Shown here in pieces: positions 10,600 through 23,069 of a DNA stretch of 64,000 nt (the first letter of the stretch is position 1; the number at the start of each line of letters is the position of its first letter). The position numbers and the translations under genes are program-made. Source of the DNA: Rhinopomastus cyanomelas. Its lineage: Eukaryota > Chordata > Aves > Bucerotiformes > Rhinopomastidae. The DNA lies in NCBI GenBank assembly GCA_013400115.1, contig VXBP01002775.1, positions 274,046 through 338,045 of the forward strand. Reading direction: 5' to 3'. The notes under the pieces are model-generated. The model did not search any database. It was not told the DNA's origin and was given only the letters and a program-made list of their open reading frames with translations.

Positions 10600-13500
10600 A
10601 AATCTCTTTGACAACCGGGCTGCCCATGCCAATATCAAACTAGGCTGTCAATGCCAATACCATGACCTATGTCAACTACTTTCTAAAACTACTCTGTCAT
10701 GATTGCTAGAAGCCCCTGTGTCAGGTAAACCCATTTAATCACTTACCCACACTAAGTCATTTGCATGAGGCCTCTCTTTGCAGTATAGAGCTGCCATGAA
10801 GTGGATGTAAATGCAAAAACAATCCCATGCTGTGTCCATGCCAACTCGGAACAATCTCCCCAGCCTTAGTGCTCTGATCTTCCCCATTCCACTGTTTTGT
10901 TATTCCTCTTAGTGTGTGAAAGGAAATTATTAGCTTCTTAGAGAAGAGACATGTAATCATTGGCACTGAAGGCGTTCAGAGAATGCTCTGAAAATAGGCA
11001 TTAGTAAGAAAAATACTCTGCCAAGGATTGAGAATTTCCCCTCATTCCCAGTGGATGGGAAAATCTTAGCTGCTGTGTCTCCACTCTACTGGTGCCTAAG
11101 AGTCACAGCTTCCTTTCTAAATCCTCCTCTGAGGGATGACAGCTCTCAGAGGATGCAGGTTCCTTCCTCCCCTCTTCCCTCGCGACACACATCTCCTGAC
11201 AGTCACATTTTTAATCTGATTGTCTCTGAGGGAGAATTAAGGCTTCCCTACCCCCAGAGTGCTCACACCCAGAGAGCAGACCCTGATGCTTGGCACTCCA
11301 CTGCACTGGAGGTGTTCGTGCTGTCTTGTACTTCCCTGGCCCTCTGGATATCCTCACAGAGCCAAACGATGACCCGCGCTGCTGTAATTTCAAAGTGATC
11401 TCTAAAACAAGTTGCAGAGTGTGAGCAAAATGTGAAAGTACAGTAGTTATAATAGATATTTTTATCTTGGAATTAGCAACCTGGTTTTGGATGCAGAAGG
11501 CTAACGTTGTGTTTTAACAAAGAAGTCATTAAAAATGCATTCTAATCCATAAACATCATGAAGAGATGTGTAAATAAAGGTGTAAATAAATAGAGGCAGC
11601 AGGTAACCTGGAAAGACAGTACCAGGGAATTCATCATGAGGCATAAAAGCAGAGCAGTTAGAGTGTGTTGGTGTTGTGCTTGAAGAGTTGACTTCCGTAC
11701 GGACTTCTACTTTAATCTCTCCTGCCTTTCGCTCAACACACACTCCCCCAGCCAGTCTGTGTGAATGCAGAGAGGTCACAGGAGTGGGGAATTCAAGGAC
11801 AGACAGATAAGATACTAATCACATCACTCTGCTGCCTCTTATTGGCATGCTTCAACCACACCCGCTCAACCAGCCGTCCCCGGCAGGAGCCGCAACCTCA
11901 CAACATAACGCTCAGACTCAAGGGAGACGCTCAAGGAAGAAGTTTGGGGACACTACTTGGCTTCTTTTTCATGTCAGCAGAACTCCCAGAGAAGCCACAA
12001 GGTGCACACGGGATTTCCTCTTTTCCTTTCTCACTCACATACAGAAATGCTAACAACAGATGCAAACCAGGCTGATACCTGCTGTTACTGCCCCTTTCTT
12101 TGGGACAGCTAATTCTCTTCTCTTTTTATGTAAAAGCTCCTGCATGAGTTTAGAAGGATTTGGGATCTGAGATTTCAGCCAGCAGAGAGCTACTTCCTGC
12201 AACTTTTGCAGGGGATATTTTTGCATCTAGATGTTGACCATTTTTCTAAAACCAACGACCTACAGAAACCTAGAGAGCAACCGGTGCATGAGAGAAGATA
12301 AAAACCAAAATCCCTAAGTGAAATGTTTTTAAATAACCTTCCAGCAGAGGAGCTTTTCTTCCCCAGGTTAGCAAACATGCTGACATCTGAGGACTTCAGC
12401 CTCTGATTACTATTTTGTTTGTTGTTTCCCATTTAATGTACTGTGGGTGTTTGCATTCTCCACATAAATGCCACAGGTTAATTGAGTATTATCTCTAAAT
12501 GTATTTCCTTTTATCACTTTTAATTGCAGAGGCTTTCAATTTCAAACTCAAGCCCCTTTTTGATTTAATCTTTAGAAAGCAAATAGAAGCTTAAGATTTA
12601 GCTCCTTGTTAATATTCATTATCTTGGATACCTTCATTGTGCCTTTTTTCTTCCCTAAAATCCATTTCTTCACCTCTTTGCTCAGATTAAAGCCACCTCA
12701 TGCTTCTGCAGAGTACCCGTTGGTCTCTCCTCGTTTATATGCGTGGGGCTTTAGCCAGAGCACACAGTTAATCAAGTGATGGCATCAGATCTTTCTGTTT
12801 TTCCCATGTTATACTTCTCATAGCTGATTACTGTGGAGATTTACAGTAAACTGTCCAAAGTAGCCTCCAACACTGTCTTATCTGCTCCACAGGCAGTTAA
12901 TAAACCAGGCTTAATTAATTCAATGTCAGACCTGGCATCTCGAGCTGTTTCCAGTTGGGCTAAGACTCATGTGTTACCAAAAGGGTGTCTTATTAATTGG
13001 GCTTTGCTCACAGATACCCAAAAGTCACCCATGTTGTGGTCTTTAGCCAGGATGTAGTGAGGATGCCAACAAGACAGTAAATGTCACAGTCTCTGAGATA
13101 AAGACCGGATCCCAGTAGATGTTTCCGTGTATCAGGACAGTGTACCTCCCCGAAGAGGACACGATCTCCAGGTGTAGCATTACTCAACCATCTGATGACT
13201 GAATCTACTCAGTGCAGTTGAAGACGGATTTTTGAGCCTTTACTTTCACCCTTCATTCCTCCAAGTCTCAGAAGTCCTCCTACCCCACGGCCAAGCGATC
13301 GAGTTCACCTTCCTAGCCTCCTCAGCTCTGCACAGAGATAGATTGGTTCTATTTAATTTTGAGGGTCTTTTCACTTAACTTTGTATTCTGACATGCCATT
13401 GACTTTCCAGGAAGCTCCTTTGTGAGCATCACCTGTTCCTCCACCAGTTCAATTGTAATTTTCCTTATCTCATAAGACTGATGTCTTTGGCAGATGTCTT

Positions 13501-14430
13501 TGTCTGACCTGAATACTCTTTAGCACCTGCCAGCCTTCTCCTGCTTTCTGTAATCTCCCTAAATATTGTCGGTTCTCTGTGGTAGCGCTGTAGCCCAGGC
13601 AGGCAAAGAGAAAACATCACTTTCTGTAGAAGCTACTAAAAATTTCCTAGGGTTCTGAATAGATTTAAATCAGTTCTCAGATTTCCACAGTTACGAGGTT
13701 TTGAACACATGCCCTGTCCCTGGTCATTTAATTTCATTTCTTAAAGACTCCGTTTCCCTTCCCACTTACAAATCCACAGGTAAAAGTTCAGCTTCTGGCC
13801 AGAAGGCTCCCAGAACACTCCAAGAATTTACTGTCTCATAACCAGCTTTGATACTTGCACGTACCTTCGCAACCACCATCAACCATCAGCCACCATCAAC
13901 CAGGAAATGACTTATTCAGACTGATAACTGAATTTTGCACTGAGAAATCCATCTCCTGGACTTACAGGAGTAACAATTTCTTCACTTACAGTGGTTAAAC
14001 TTTAATTTTTAATTACCTTTGCATATTTTAAATTATTATCTATTCTGAGATAAACACCACAGACAAGGAACCAATTTTTAAGGGATGGTGGCACAATTCT
14101 CTGTTTACACCATTTTTCATATAATTTTCCCTTGTTTATCTCAGTCCAGAGCACAGGCAGCTAATCATTCCAGGAACAAAACTTTGGATTAAAATATTTC
14201 CAGGTCATTTATAGAAACTCCAGTTAAAGTGTTTATTGTCAAAGCCAAATCTAGCAACCTAACACAGTCCCTACTCCTGCGGTTGTCAGTCGTACGAGTA
14301 AAGCTTTAGAATGTTAAGCAAACACTCTGCAGAAGTGTTCTCTACGTGGAAAGTTCACAGTCATCCTTTGTTTCTCCAGTTACAAGCCTTAGCTAATGGT
14401 CTTCCAGTCAAGGCTGCCTCTCACACATGT
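10600..14430. other. Long CR1-free intron stretch
   Basis: 3.8 kb without recognisable transposon. The part at 12440-12700 is A/T-rich with several TTAAT/ATTAA motifs and could hold a conserved element. Frames of up to 115 codons (11051-11398 plus) carry no known domain. Confidence 0.5.
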
Positions 14431-14436
14431 TCATAT

Positions 14437-14504
14437 GGGGGGATTGGACTAGATGGTCTTTCGAGATCCCTCCCAATCGCTCATGTTGTGCGATTCTGTG
14501 ATTC
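14437..14504 (+). mobile_element. CR1 3' tail
   Basis: GGGGGGATTGGACTAGATGG to GCGATTCTGTGATTCA. Confidence 0.9.
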
Positions 14505-14780
14505 ACAGTGAGTCTTTGGGAATGTATTTAAACAAGCTGTAAAATGGAGAAGAAAACTTCCTCTGGACTCAAAGACACCATTAAAATTGCCTAAATTGTC
14601 TTACTGTTCCCATAGGTTGGGCTGACATTTTAAATTGCAATTTGGAAAATGAGGTAAGAGTTATCCCATTGACAGGAAAAGGGATGAGGGGGGCTGCAGA
14701 TGAAAGAAAAGTGAAGTTAAGCCGGGTAAAAAGGCTGTGGAAGGCAAAATGAACATATTTTCCTTTTAGCAGTAATCTTT

Positions 14781-14880
14781 TCACAGAATCACAGAACATT
14801 AGGGGTTGGAAGTGTCCTCCAAAGATCATCCAGTCCAATCCCCCTGCCAGAGCAGGATCACCTAGACCAAGCCACACAGG
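14781..14880 (-). mobile_element. CR1 3' tail
   Basis: TCACAGAATCACAGAACATT to GACCAAGCCACACAGGA. Confidence 0.9.
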
Positions 14881-15739
14881 ACATATCAATCACTGGACTG
14901 TTTCACCTGTAGAGATAATCCTGAATCTTTTTCTTCCTCTGAAAAGATTCAAGAAAAGCATCTCTCAGGCAAACTGTAAGTTTTTATAGATCATATTTTT
15001 AAATGTTCATTTTCAGATTCTTTTGTGTCAGATGCAAATAAAACCAGATGAGGTACTAGCTGTTATGAACATCATAGGCTGGTGAGAGCATCATCGGTAC
15101 AATCTAGCTGAAAGAAAGCACCCTTGGATCTCCCACCAATGCCACTCATCTGCTCCTTCACTGGGTTTAGGTGCTGCAGCAGAACTAAACTTGCCCTTGT
15201 GCCTGTTCTATACAATTTCCTCCATCACTTCACAATTAGGTCTTGATGCTGCAAAGAACAGAGGACCCTCTGCAGGCCAGGAGAACTGAGGGTTTTCAGC
15301 AACGTCATGAGGGACTAGCTTTTTTAATTATCAAAGCCTGGGCAGCATCATTCCCTAATTCAGAGCTATTATTTCCAGCAGTCCTGAAGTATAAGCAAGC
15401 TGCCCTAGAGTCTTCAACACAGTGGGAAATTTATGAGTAGTTTCATTGCAAATGATTTCCTATAAGTAAAAAGACACCAATAAACACAAAACTGTGAGTT
15501 TTGATTTTCAGAAATGACCTAACGAACTGAGACAGTGAAGCTAATATGTCCCAATTATGTCGAGGAGGAGAGGGGGGAGGAAGAAGAAATGAAAACACAA
15601 AGAATGAACTTGGATTATAAACGGTTGTGATTTCACCCCTCTGAACACCTCATTTTAATTCACAGTGAACTAATCAGCAACTGAAAACAGACTGCAATTC
15701 ACTGAGCCACAGGGTTTTAAAGGTGCATGGAAAGAGGGG

Positions 15740-15937
15740 TTAGGGATTGTAGGGCAGACGGTTGGACTTCATGATCTTGAAGGGAGGTTGTGGAGTCTCC
15801 TTCTCTGGAGAGGTTTAAAACCCACCTGGACATGTTCCTGTGGGACTTGATCTAAGGGATCCTGCTGTGGCAGGGGGATTGGACTGGATGGTCTTTCGAG
15901 GTCATTTCCAGTCCCTAATGTTCTGTGATTCTGATGC
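15740..15937 (+). mobile_element. Two abutting CR1 3' fragments
   Basis: A diverged piece (GACGGTTGGACTTCATGATC, 15740-15783) runs straight into a better preserved one (GAGGTTGTGGAGTCTCCTTC to CTAATGTTCTGTGATTCTGA). Confidence 0.85.
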
Positions 15938-16591
15938 CAAAGAGTCATGCCAGCAACGATGTGCCTTGACGCCCCACAGGAACGCAAGGGGAGGAAAGCC
16001 CGTGGCTCTGTCCTGCCTCCTGTGTTCCACTGCTGAACTATGCACGGAGAGTCTCCGAGGTAAAAGACCTCATTTTTCACTATTAAAAATGAACCTGACC
16101 GCTTGAAGAAGTGGTCTGAAATCAATAGGATGCAATTCAGTAAGGACAAGTGAAAGTGCCACATTTACGTAGAAGTAATCAGCTGTACAAATAGAAGGTA
16201 GAAAATGAATCAGTAGGAAACAGTTTGCAGTCTGTGAGGGATCACGAGCTGAACAGGAAAAAATCGATCTCACCTCCCTGCAAAAACTGTCGCCCAGGCT
16301 GTAAAGGCAGCAAGGGGTGTGAACTCGTCTGAGTACACTCCACAATTAGCAGGCAGCTAACACACTGTTTGCACCTTTAGGCACTGTGTTTTAAGAGAGA
16401 TGTGGATGTCTTGCAGCAGCCCAAGGAGAGCAACGAGGTGGATTAGGGCTGGGAAAGTGATCTGCAAGTAAAGATTGAATAAAAACCAGAATCCTTCAGT
16501 CCAGAGACTGAAAGACTTCGGATGAAACGTCATAACAGACTTCAACAGTTTCCTGCTGAGGAATCAGAATCAGTTGCTCTCCATGTCCACA

Positions 16592-16763
16592 GGGATTAGA
16601 ACAAGACATAATGGAATGTGGAAACTTTAGATTAGGCATTAGAAAAACTTTCTAACGTGAGAAGAGCAAAGCACTGGAACAGACTGCCTGGAAAGAATGT
16701 AAAATCCATATCATTGGATTTTTAAGAATAGGTTCCAAACATGTTTTGTCAGATTCTGTGATA
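16592..16763 (+). mobile_element. Old CR1 fragment
   Basis: Diverged but ordered CR1 landmarks: TTAGATTAGGCATTAGAAAA, then CACTGGAACAGACTGCCTGG, then AGATTCTGTGATAAC. Confidence 0.7.
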
Positions 16764-16764
16764 A

Positions 16765-18695
16765 CAGTCGTAATAATAACATCTGGTGCTGCTCTTCTGT
16801 GTTTTATAACAAAGACCCCCAGGGTACAGCTTCCCCTCTAAGCCTGCAGACAGGGAAAAATCTGTGCTCCCCTTTTTCAAGCAGGAAGAACAATTTATCT
16901 AAGTAGCTGAGTTTGTCACTTACTGCGCAGTAGGCAAGTCCCAAGAGTAGGATTATTCCAGCCTCCGCTCTGGGGTCCCGTCAAGCCATACACACTCCAC
17001 CGCGTGTGACCTACCCAATCTACCTACAGATGTCTACAAAGCAAACACGTGCATCTGAGCTGGAGATGGTTGGCTCCCTTTGTAGTCAATGGAAAGGAGC
17101 AGGTATGTTTGGGCAGATCGATGAATGCTGCCATAAGAACATGATCTGTTCAGGTCTCATGCGACCCTATAATTTGCCATATGGTCCATTCTGCGTGTGT
17201 GAAGTGGAGAGGAACTCTTCAGATGTACTAGAATACAAATCAGTTCTAGCAACAGCTTTCATGTCGCCTTCCCCCTAGAAAGCTACCTCTCTTCACACTG
17301 AACTTTTCCTCTAATATGAAGCCTTTCTCTCAGTCTTCTCCCCAGACATTTATTTTTCTTCAAAAACATCCCCCCCCCCCCCCTTTAACTTCAAACTGCC
17401 TCTCTTATTGCCCTCATTCCTAGCATGAGGTCTCACCCATACCTATGTCAAAGTGTTTTAGAGAGACCTGACTGAATCTAAGAAGGTTGGCTCGTTGTAG
17501 TGTCCTTGGGACAACATCACAACCCAGGAACTCTCATAGCTGAGCGTGCTACCAGCGGCGTTCAGACCAACAACAGAGGTCTGAGAGAGAGGCCTGGCTG
17601 CAGCCACACGCTGGAAGGTTGCCAGGTCATCTCCAGGCACCCAGTAGAGCAGTAGACAAAAGGGAGGTTAGCAAGAATTAGCAGTGTTTAATGCAAACTC
17701 CAGGGAGGTGCTGAGCTGCTGCGATATCTCCTGGCTTATCCTCTGCAATTTCAAGTGGACTCCATTAAAGGGCGTAGTCCATGTGGCCAGTGCCCAGCTG
17801 ACTAACAATCGAAGCTCAGCTGCTAATTTGAAGACCCTCAGGTTATAGATTTGGAGAAGGAGACTGCATCTATTTTTTATTTTCTGAGCCCTGAGCTGGA
17901 GTTAAGAAAAGAAGGAGAGGCTTCCATTCTGTTCTTACATTTAGCCTCAGGCCCTCCAGGATGTGTAGATGCAACAACAGGGAATGTCCGACTTAGGATT
18001 CTGCTGCCAGCGCCTCTCCTTCTGAAAACACCAGTGCAATCACAATATTGGTCTGGCTTTGTTTTAGTCTTTTGTTGGAGAATTGCCATTCCTGGCCCCT
18101 TTGACCACTTCTGCCATCAGTTCTGAAAAAAGCCAACTAGCTTGGCCACTCTGCAGGTTTGTTTGGCAGCTATCAAGTTCCAGATTATACTCCTTGAGCA
18201 TTGGCTACGGCATCTGTGACTGGCCCTTTCTCTAGCCTTTGCCCTGGCTTTGTTCCCAGCAGCACAACAGCCCTCAGGCTGCTGCAGAGCCAGTCTGCTG
18301 CTGGACTCCCTTAACATCCTGATGGCTTCTTTCCTTTGAGCCAACCTTGATAAGAGAAAAATATGCCTCACAGTAGCCGCTTCACTTGCACATAAACCCA
18401 GTGCACTGCATCCTGTCCTCCAGGCAAGAAGAGATCTAACGCTCTTCTAAGCACACCTGGACACTGTTGTCTGCTGGAGTGGGTACCAATGGCAGCACAT
18501 TTGTGCTGCTGAGCCTTTTCTTCAGATGAAGGGCAGAGTTTTTATACCTGCCTTGTTTTCTGATGCAGCTTCCACAGATGATTTCTAATATACAGTCACA
18601 CCACTGAAAGTCATAAAATCGGAATCCTGGCAAGTTATCCATCAGCACAAGCTGAGTACCCGAAGCCTGAAAGAATCAAACATACTAGCCTAAGC
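16765..18695. other. Intron sequence, no feature seen apart from a C14 run
   Basis: Unique sequence. Frames of 60 to 91 codons are not recognised. 17440-17860 is somewhat GC-richer with no identifiable origin. Confidence 0.5.
17370..17383 (+). repeat. C14 homopolymer
   Basis: Fourteen consecutive C. Length is likely to be unreliable in the assembly. Confidence 0.95.
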
Positions 18696-18696
18696 C

Positions 18697-18825
18697 ACCA
18701 CAGAATCATAGAATGGTTTAGGTGGGAAGGGACCTCAGACATCACCTAGTTCCAGTCCCCTGCCATGGGCAGGGACACCTCTCATTAGAGAATGTTGTCC
18801 AGAGCCACATCCAGCCTGCCCTTGT
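18697..18825 (-). mobile_element. CR1 3' fragment, different subfamily
   Basis: Has CACAGAATCATAGAATGGTT and CTGCCATGGGCAGGGACACC, the diagnostic version of another CR1 subfamily than the CCACAGCAGGATCACCTAGA type that dominates here. Confidence 0.9.
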
Positions 18826-19187
18826 TTTATATTGTTGGTTCAAGGAAGTATCTCTCCCACATCTACGGAGCAGACAGTGTGTGTTAAGTGGTACCAGCCC
18901 TCATTGCAAAACCCAGCTGAAACAGAAAGTCCCTCTGTTCAGGATGTGCTTTTTGTTCTCCCCAAATTCCCATTGTTAGAAACCAGGAGAAAACTCTTTC
19001 AGCCTAGATTTTGCACGTGAAATGGCAGATGAAATCTGACAGCACAGAAATCAATATGAACAAGGACTTGGTAGAAAAGATCATGAAAGCCCAGGAAGTC
19101 TTGTAAAGGGTGAAAGTCCATATCCTATATGTACAGAATTAAAAGAAAGAAATGTTCAGAGAAGGTGCCATGTGGCTCCTAGTCACA

Positions 19188-19668
19188 CATAGAATCACAG
19201 AACATTAGGGATAGGATTGGAAGGGACCTCAAAAGATCATCCAGTCCAATCCCCCCTGCCACAGCAGGATCACCTAGACCAAGTCACACAGGAACATGTC
19301 CATGAGGGTTTTATACATCTCCAGAGAAGGAGACTCCATAACCTCGCTGAGAAGCTACTTCCAGTGCTCTGTCACCTTCACTGTGAAGAAGTTCCTTCTC
19401 ATATTTGTATGGAATCTCTATTGCCCCTTGCCCTATCATTAGATGACACTGAGCAGATCTTGGCTCCAGCCTCCTGACACCTATCCTTTACACATTTATA
19501 AACATTAATCGAGTAACCTCTCTGTCTCCTTCTTTCCAAGCTCAAGAGACCCACCTCCCTCACCCTTTCCTCAACAGGGAGATGATCCACTCCATCATGT
19601 TTGTGGCTCTGCACTGGACTCTCTCAGAGCCCTTCTTAAACAGAGGAGCCCAGAACTGAACAGCTAAG
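19188..19668 (-). mobile_element. CR1 3' fragment, long (480 bp)
   Basis: Extends from CATAGAATCACAGAACATTA through CAAGCTCAAGAGACCCACCT to GAGCCCAGAACTGAACAGC, so it reaches the end of the reverse-transcriptase ORF on the minus strand (partial frame LPVEERVREVGLLSLERRRQ). Confidence 0.92.
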
Positions 19669-19827
19669 TTCTTCATGACACCAAGACTACAAATGAATTA
19701 GCCTTAGAATGCTTTCATAGGCAAAGTCTAACTCCCAAAGCAAGCAGTGAAACAGGCAGTCCAGACTGCACACATTTTATCTGTATGCAACATTTAGAGT
19801 GCAAACATAGGGTTAATATTCTTTGAG

Positions 19828-20135
19828 AGAATCACAGAATGGTAGGGGTGGTCAGGAACTTTTGAAGATCATCTAGTCCAACCCCCTGCTAGAGCAGGAT
19901 CACCATAAGATTCACAGAATCAACTAGATTGGAAAAGACCTTAAAGACCTAGTTCAGCCATTAACCTAACACTGAAAAGTCCTCAACTGAAACACAACCC
20001 TAAGCAAGATCACACAGGAGTGGTGGGTTTGGAATGTGTCCAGAGAAGGAGAGTCCACAACCTCTCTGGGCACCTCTTCCAGGGCTTTTTTACCCTCACA
20101 GTAAAATAAAAAGCTTTTCTTATGTCTAGACTGTG
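19828..20135 (-). mobile_element. CR1 fragment interrupted by a nested CR1
   Basis: Outer element 19828-19909 and 20001-20135. Removing the insert restores GGATCACC-TAAGCAAGATC-CACAGG order. Confidence 0.8.
19910..20000 (-). mobile_element. Nested CR1 3' fragment
   Basis: 91 bp from ATTCACAGAATCAACTAGAT to CTCAACTGAAACACAACCC, flanked by TAAG on both sides (19906-19909 and 20001-20004). Same strand as its host element but a different subfamily. Confidence 0.75.
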
Positions 20136-20164
20136 ATTCTTTGATTATTTTAGATTGAAGTATA

Positions 20165-20309
20165 TTCAAGCTGCAAACTGGATGATGGTTCCTTCCAACC
20201 CTGAGTGGTTCTGATACCATGGCTTCTCCAGTGAGGTGGTCCTGCTCTGGCTGGGGGGATTGGACCAGACCTTCCAGACCCTGACGATTCTATGATTCTA
20301 TGATTCTAC
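20165..20309 (+). mobile_element. Two CR1 3' tails in tandem
   Basis: First tail AACTGGATGATGGTTCCTTC ending near 20218. Second GCTCTGGCTGGGGGGATTGG with an internal deletion, then GATTCTATGATTCTATGATT. Confidence 0.8.
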
Positions 20310-21507
20310 ACACAAAGCCCCCCAGAAGAGTCCTTTCAGCCTAGACTTTTCTACAATCCCCCCAAGGTTAATACTTAATTAAGGTCTTAATTCAGCTCTT
20401 CCAACTGAGCAGATTCATCAGACTCCACTTTGCTAAAAAGGAGATGACTTATAGCCTGAATTTACTCACAGGGGATGACGAGGCACCCATTCCTACGGCA
20501 GTGAGGCTGTTCAGCTGAAGAACATCTCCTTCCTTTCTATTTACCCCATGTGTGTTCACACAGAGAAGATCTAACCCCTTCCCAGCAAGTTCAACAAGCC
20601 ATCCTTTAGAGTCCTCTCCAAAATAAACCTGGCATTTCCCAGAGTCACTTATTTCTCCCTTGAACATGAATTACTAGAATTACATGTAATCTTCCAGATA
20701 AAATACCGGTAAGATCATTTCCATCACCCTACTGAAGCACTTCACCTGCCTTGCCTCAGGAACATCTGACCTTTTTCATGGCTGAATCATACTGGAAGAT
20801 GCTGGTCAACCTGTGATCTTTTGATTCAGACGAGCTTCCTTTTTCTCAGAAATTTCCAATTTATTTCTCCTGCTTATAAAATAGATGGTTGTTAGTAGTC
20901 CCTAAACACAATGACTGAGTCCTAAAACTGCTCACTACCCTCCCTCTCTGTTTTTGAAATGAAAAGTCAAGCTCGCTCACAGCGTAAGAGGTTTGCAGAG
21001 AGCCCTGCACGGATTGAACTCCCACTCCTGGGCTAAACTACCACTCTACATCAGGAACTTTACTCGGTTCTTTTATTCACATCACTGCAATATTAAAATG
21101 TCATTTTTTGCTCAGTAGAGTGGACAAAACTTCACAAAAATACACTGCTAGGAAAGATATTAAATACTCAGACGAGTTTCATAGTCTCAACAGATATTTC
21201 AACTGTCTGTTATCTTCAAGCAAAGATAAAAAGCATCACATAGATGGGGAAATGGAGACAGGATGCTGTTATGAGGCATTGCCCAAGCAGATAAAAATGC
21301 TGCAGAAACTACAGAAATCAGTTTGCATTCGTGGTTCGGAGGAAGGCAATCACAGACCAGCATTAACTTCACTAGAACTAGGTTTTCATCACAATATTAT
21401 GATTCATAAGGCAAACAGCGTTTGAAAACTAATTCAGGTTCTGGTTTTATTTTCTTAGTCTGTTTGGGGGTTTGAGTTTTGTTCTGTAATGAGGTCTTCT
21501 CTTCGGT

Positions 21508-22147
21508 AATGAGCCAGCAATGTGCCCTGGTGGCCAAGCAGGCCAACGGCGTCCTGGGGTGGATCAGAAGTGGGGTGGTTAGCAGATCGAGAGAGGTTCT
21601 CCTCTCTCTCTACCCTGCCCTGGTGAGACTGCATCTGGAGTGTTGTGTCCAGTTCTGGGCCCTTCAGTTCCAGTAGGACACAGAGCTGCTGGAGAGAGTC
21701 CAGCACAGAGCCACCAAGATGAAGAAGGCAGTGGAGCATCTCCCTGATGAGGAGAGGCTGAGGGAGCTGGGTCTCTTGAGCTTAGAAAAAATGAGATTGA
21801 AGAGTGACCTCATTAATGTCTATAAATATGTGAAGGGTGGGTGTCAGGAGGATGGAGCCAGGCTCTGTTCAGTGTCATCTAATGATAGGACAAGGGACAA
21901 TGGGTGCGTGAGCTGGAACTGAGGAGATTCCACATCAATATGAGAAGGAACTTCTTCCCGGTGAGGGTGACAGAGCCCTGGAACAGGCTGCCCAGGGGGG
22001 TTGTGGAGTCTCCTTCTCTGGAGACATTTAAAACCCTCCTGGATATGTTCCCATGCAGCTTGATCTAGGTGATCCTGCTGTGGCAGGGGGTTGTACTAGA
22101 TGATCTTTCAAGGTCCTTCCAACCCCAAGCATTCTGTAATTCTGTGT
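21508..22147 (+). mobile_element. CR1 3' fragment (640 bp) with ORF2 C-terminal relic
   Basis: Encodes recognisable CR1 ORF2 C-terminal segments such as ALVAKQANGVLGWIRSGVVS and LYPALVRLHLECCVQFW, a stop at 21674-21676, then DEERLRELGLLSLEKMRLKS in another frame. It ends in the 3'UTR and a tail CATTCTGTAATTCTGTG. Broken, not functional. Confidence 0.93.
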
Positions 22148-22868
22148 AATATGGTTTCATTTCCTTTTCCTCCAGCTTCCATTCAAGCCTCAATTTTAGA
22201 TTTCCAGAACTAAGGAAACAAGCTTATGCTTTGTTGACAACCCTACCAATGACTAGATGAAGAAGAAAGTGTCCTTTACTAGATGTACTACTCCTCTGCA
22301 TTTTTTAAGACAAAATTGGGCCTGAATCATATTGCTGCTACTGCCTTAACAGTGTATTTTTCTCCTTTTCAATAAATATTATCTTGTCATGCCCCACTAT
22401 GGCATTCATCAGCCACAGAGCATTCACAATAGGCAATTAATTACCATCAAATCCCTAAACAGGACATTTATGTCAGACCAAGGTTGAACTATTTGCTGTA
22501 ATCTTATAATAGAAAGGCTCAGCCTGCTACCCAGGTCTCTGCCCAGAGCAAATTAAACTCTCCTGAACACTTGTTCCATGAACACACGCCGCGTTTTTTT
22601 CACATACTACAGCAAATTGCTGACATTCTTGAAGCGTCTCGAAGAACGTGAACTTTGAAATGGAAACTGTAAGGTCAGAGACACCGCTCAGCAGTTCTTC
22701 ATTTGAAGAATTTACCTGAGCCAAAGTGCTGAGACACTGAGAAACGGATCCCTACTCCTGCAGAAGGGGGTTATTCGAGTGATTTCACTGTGCAGGTGTT
22801 ACCCAACATCATAATGCAGAAGGGTTTTGCATAAATTCCACCCACTTTCCATTTTATGTCATTTTTTA

Positions 22869-23066
22869 CTTCTTCACACTGAGGGTGACAGAGCACTGGA
22901 AGGGGCTGTCCAGGGAGGTTGCGGAGTCTCCTTCTCTGGATGTTCAAAACCCACCTGGACATATGCCTGTGTGACTTGGTCTAGGTGATCCTGCTCTGCC
23001 AGGGGGATTGGACTGGATGATCTTTTGAGGTCCCTTCCAGCCCCTGATGTTCTGTGATTCTGTGAT
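22869..23066 (+). mobile_element. CR1 3' fragment
   Basis: CTTCACACTGAGGGTGACAG to GATGTTCTGTGATTCTGTGA, with a 10-bp deletion near CTCTGGATGTTCAAAACC. Confidence 0.92.
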
Positions 23067-23069
23067 TTT

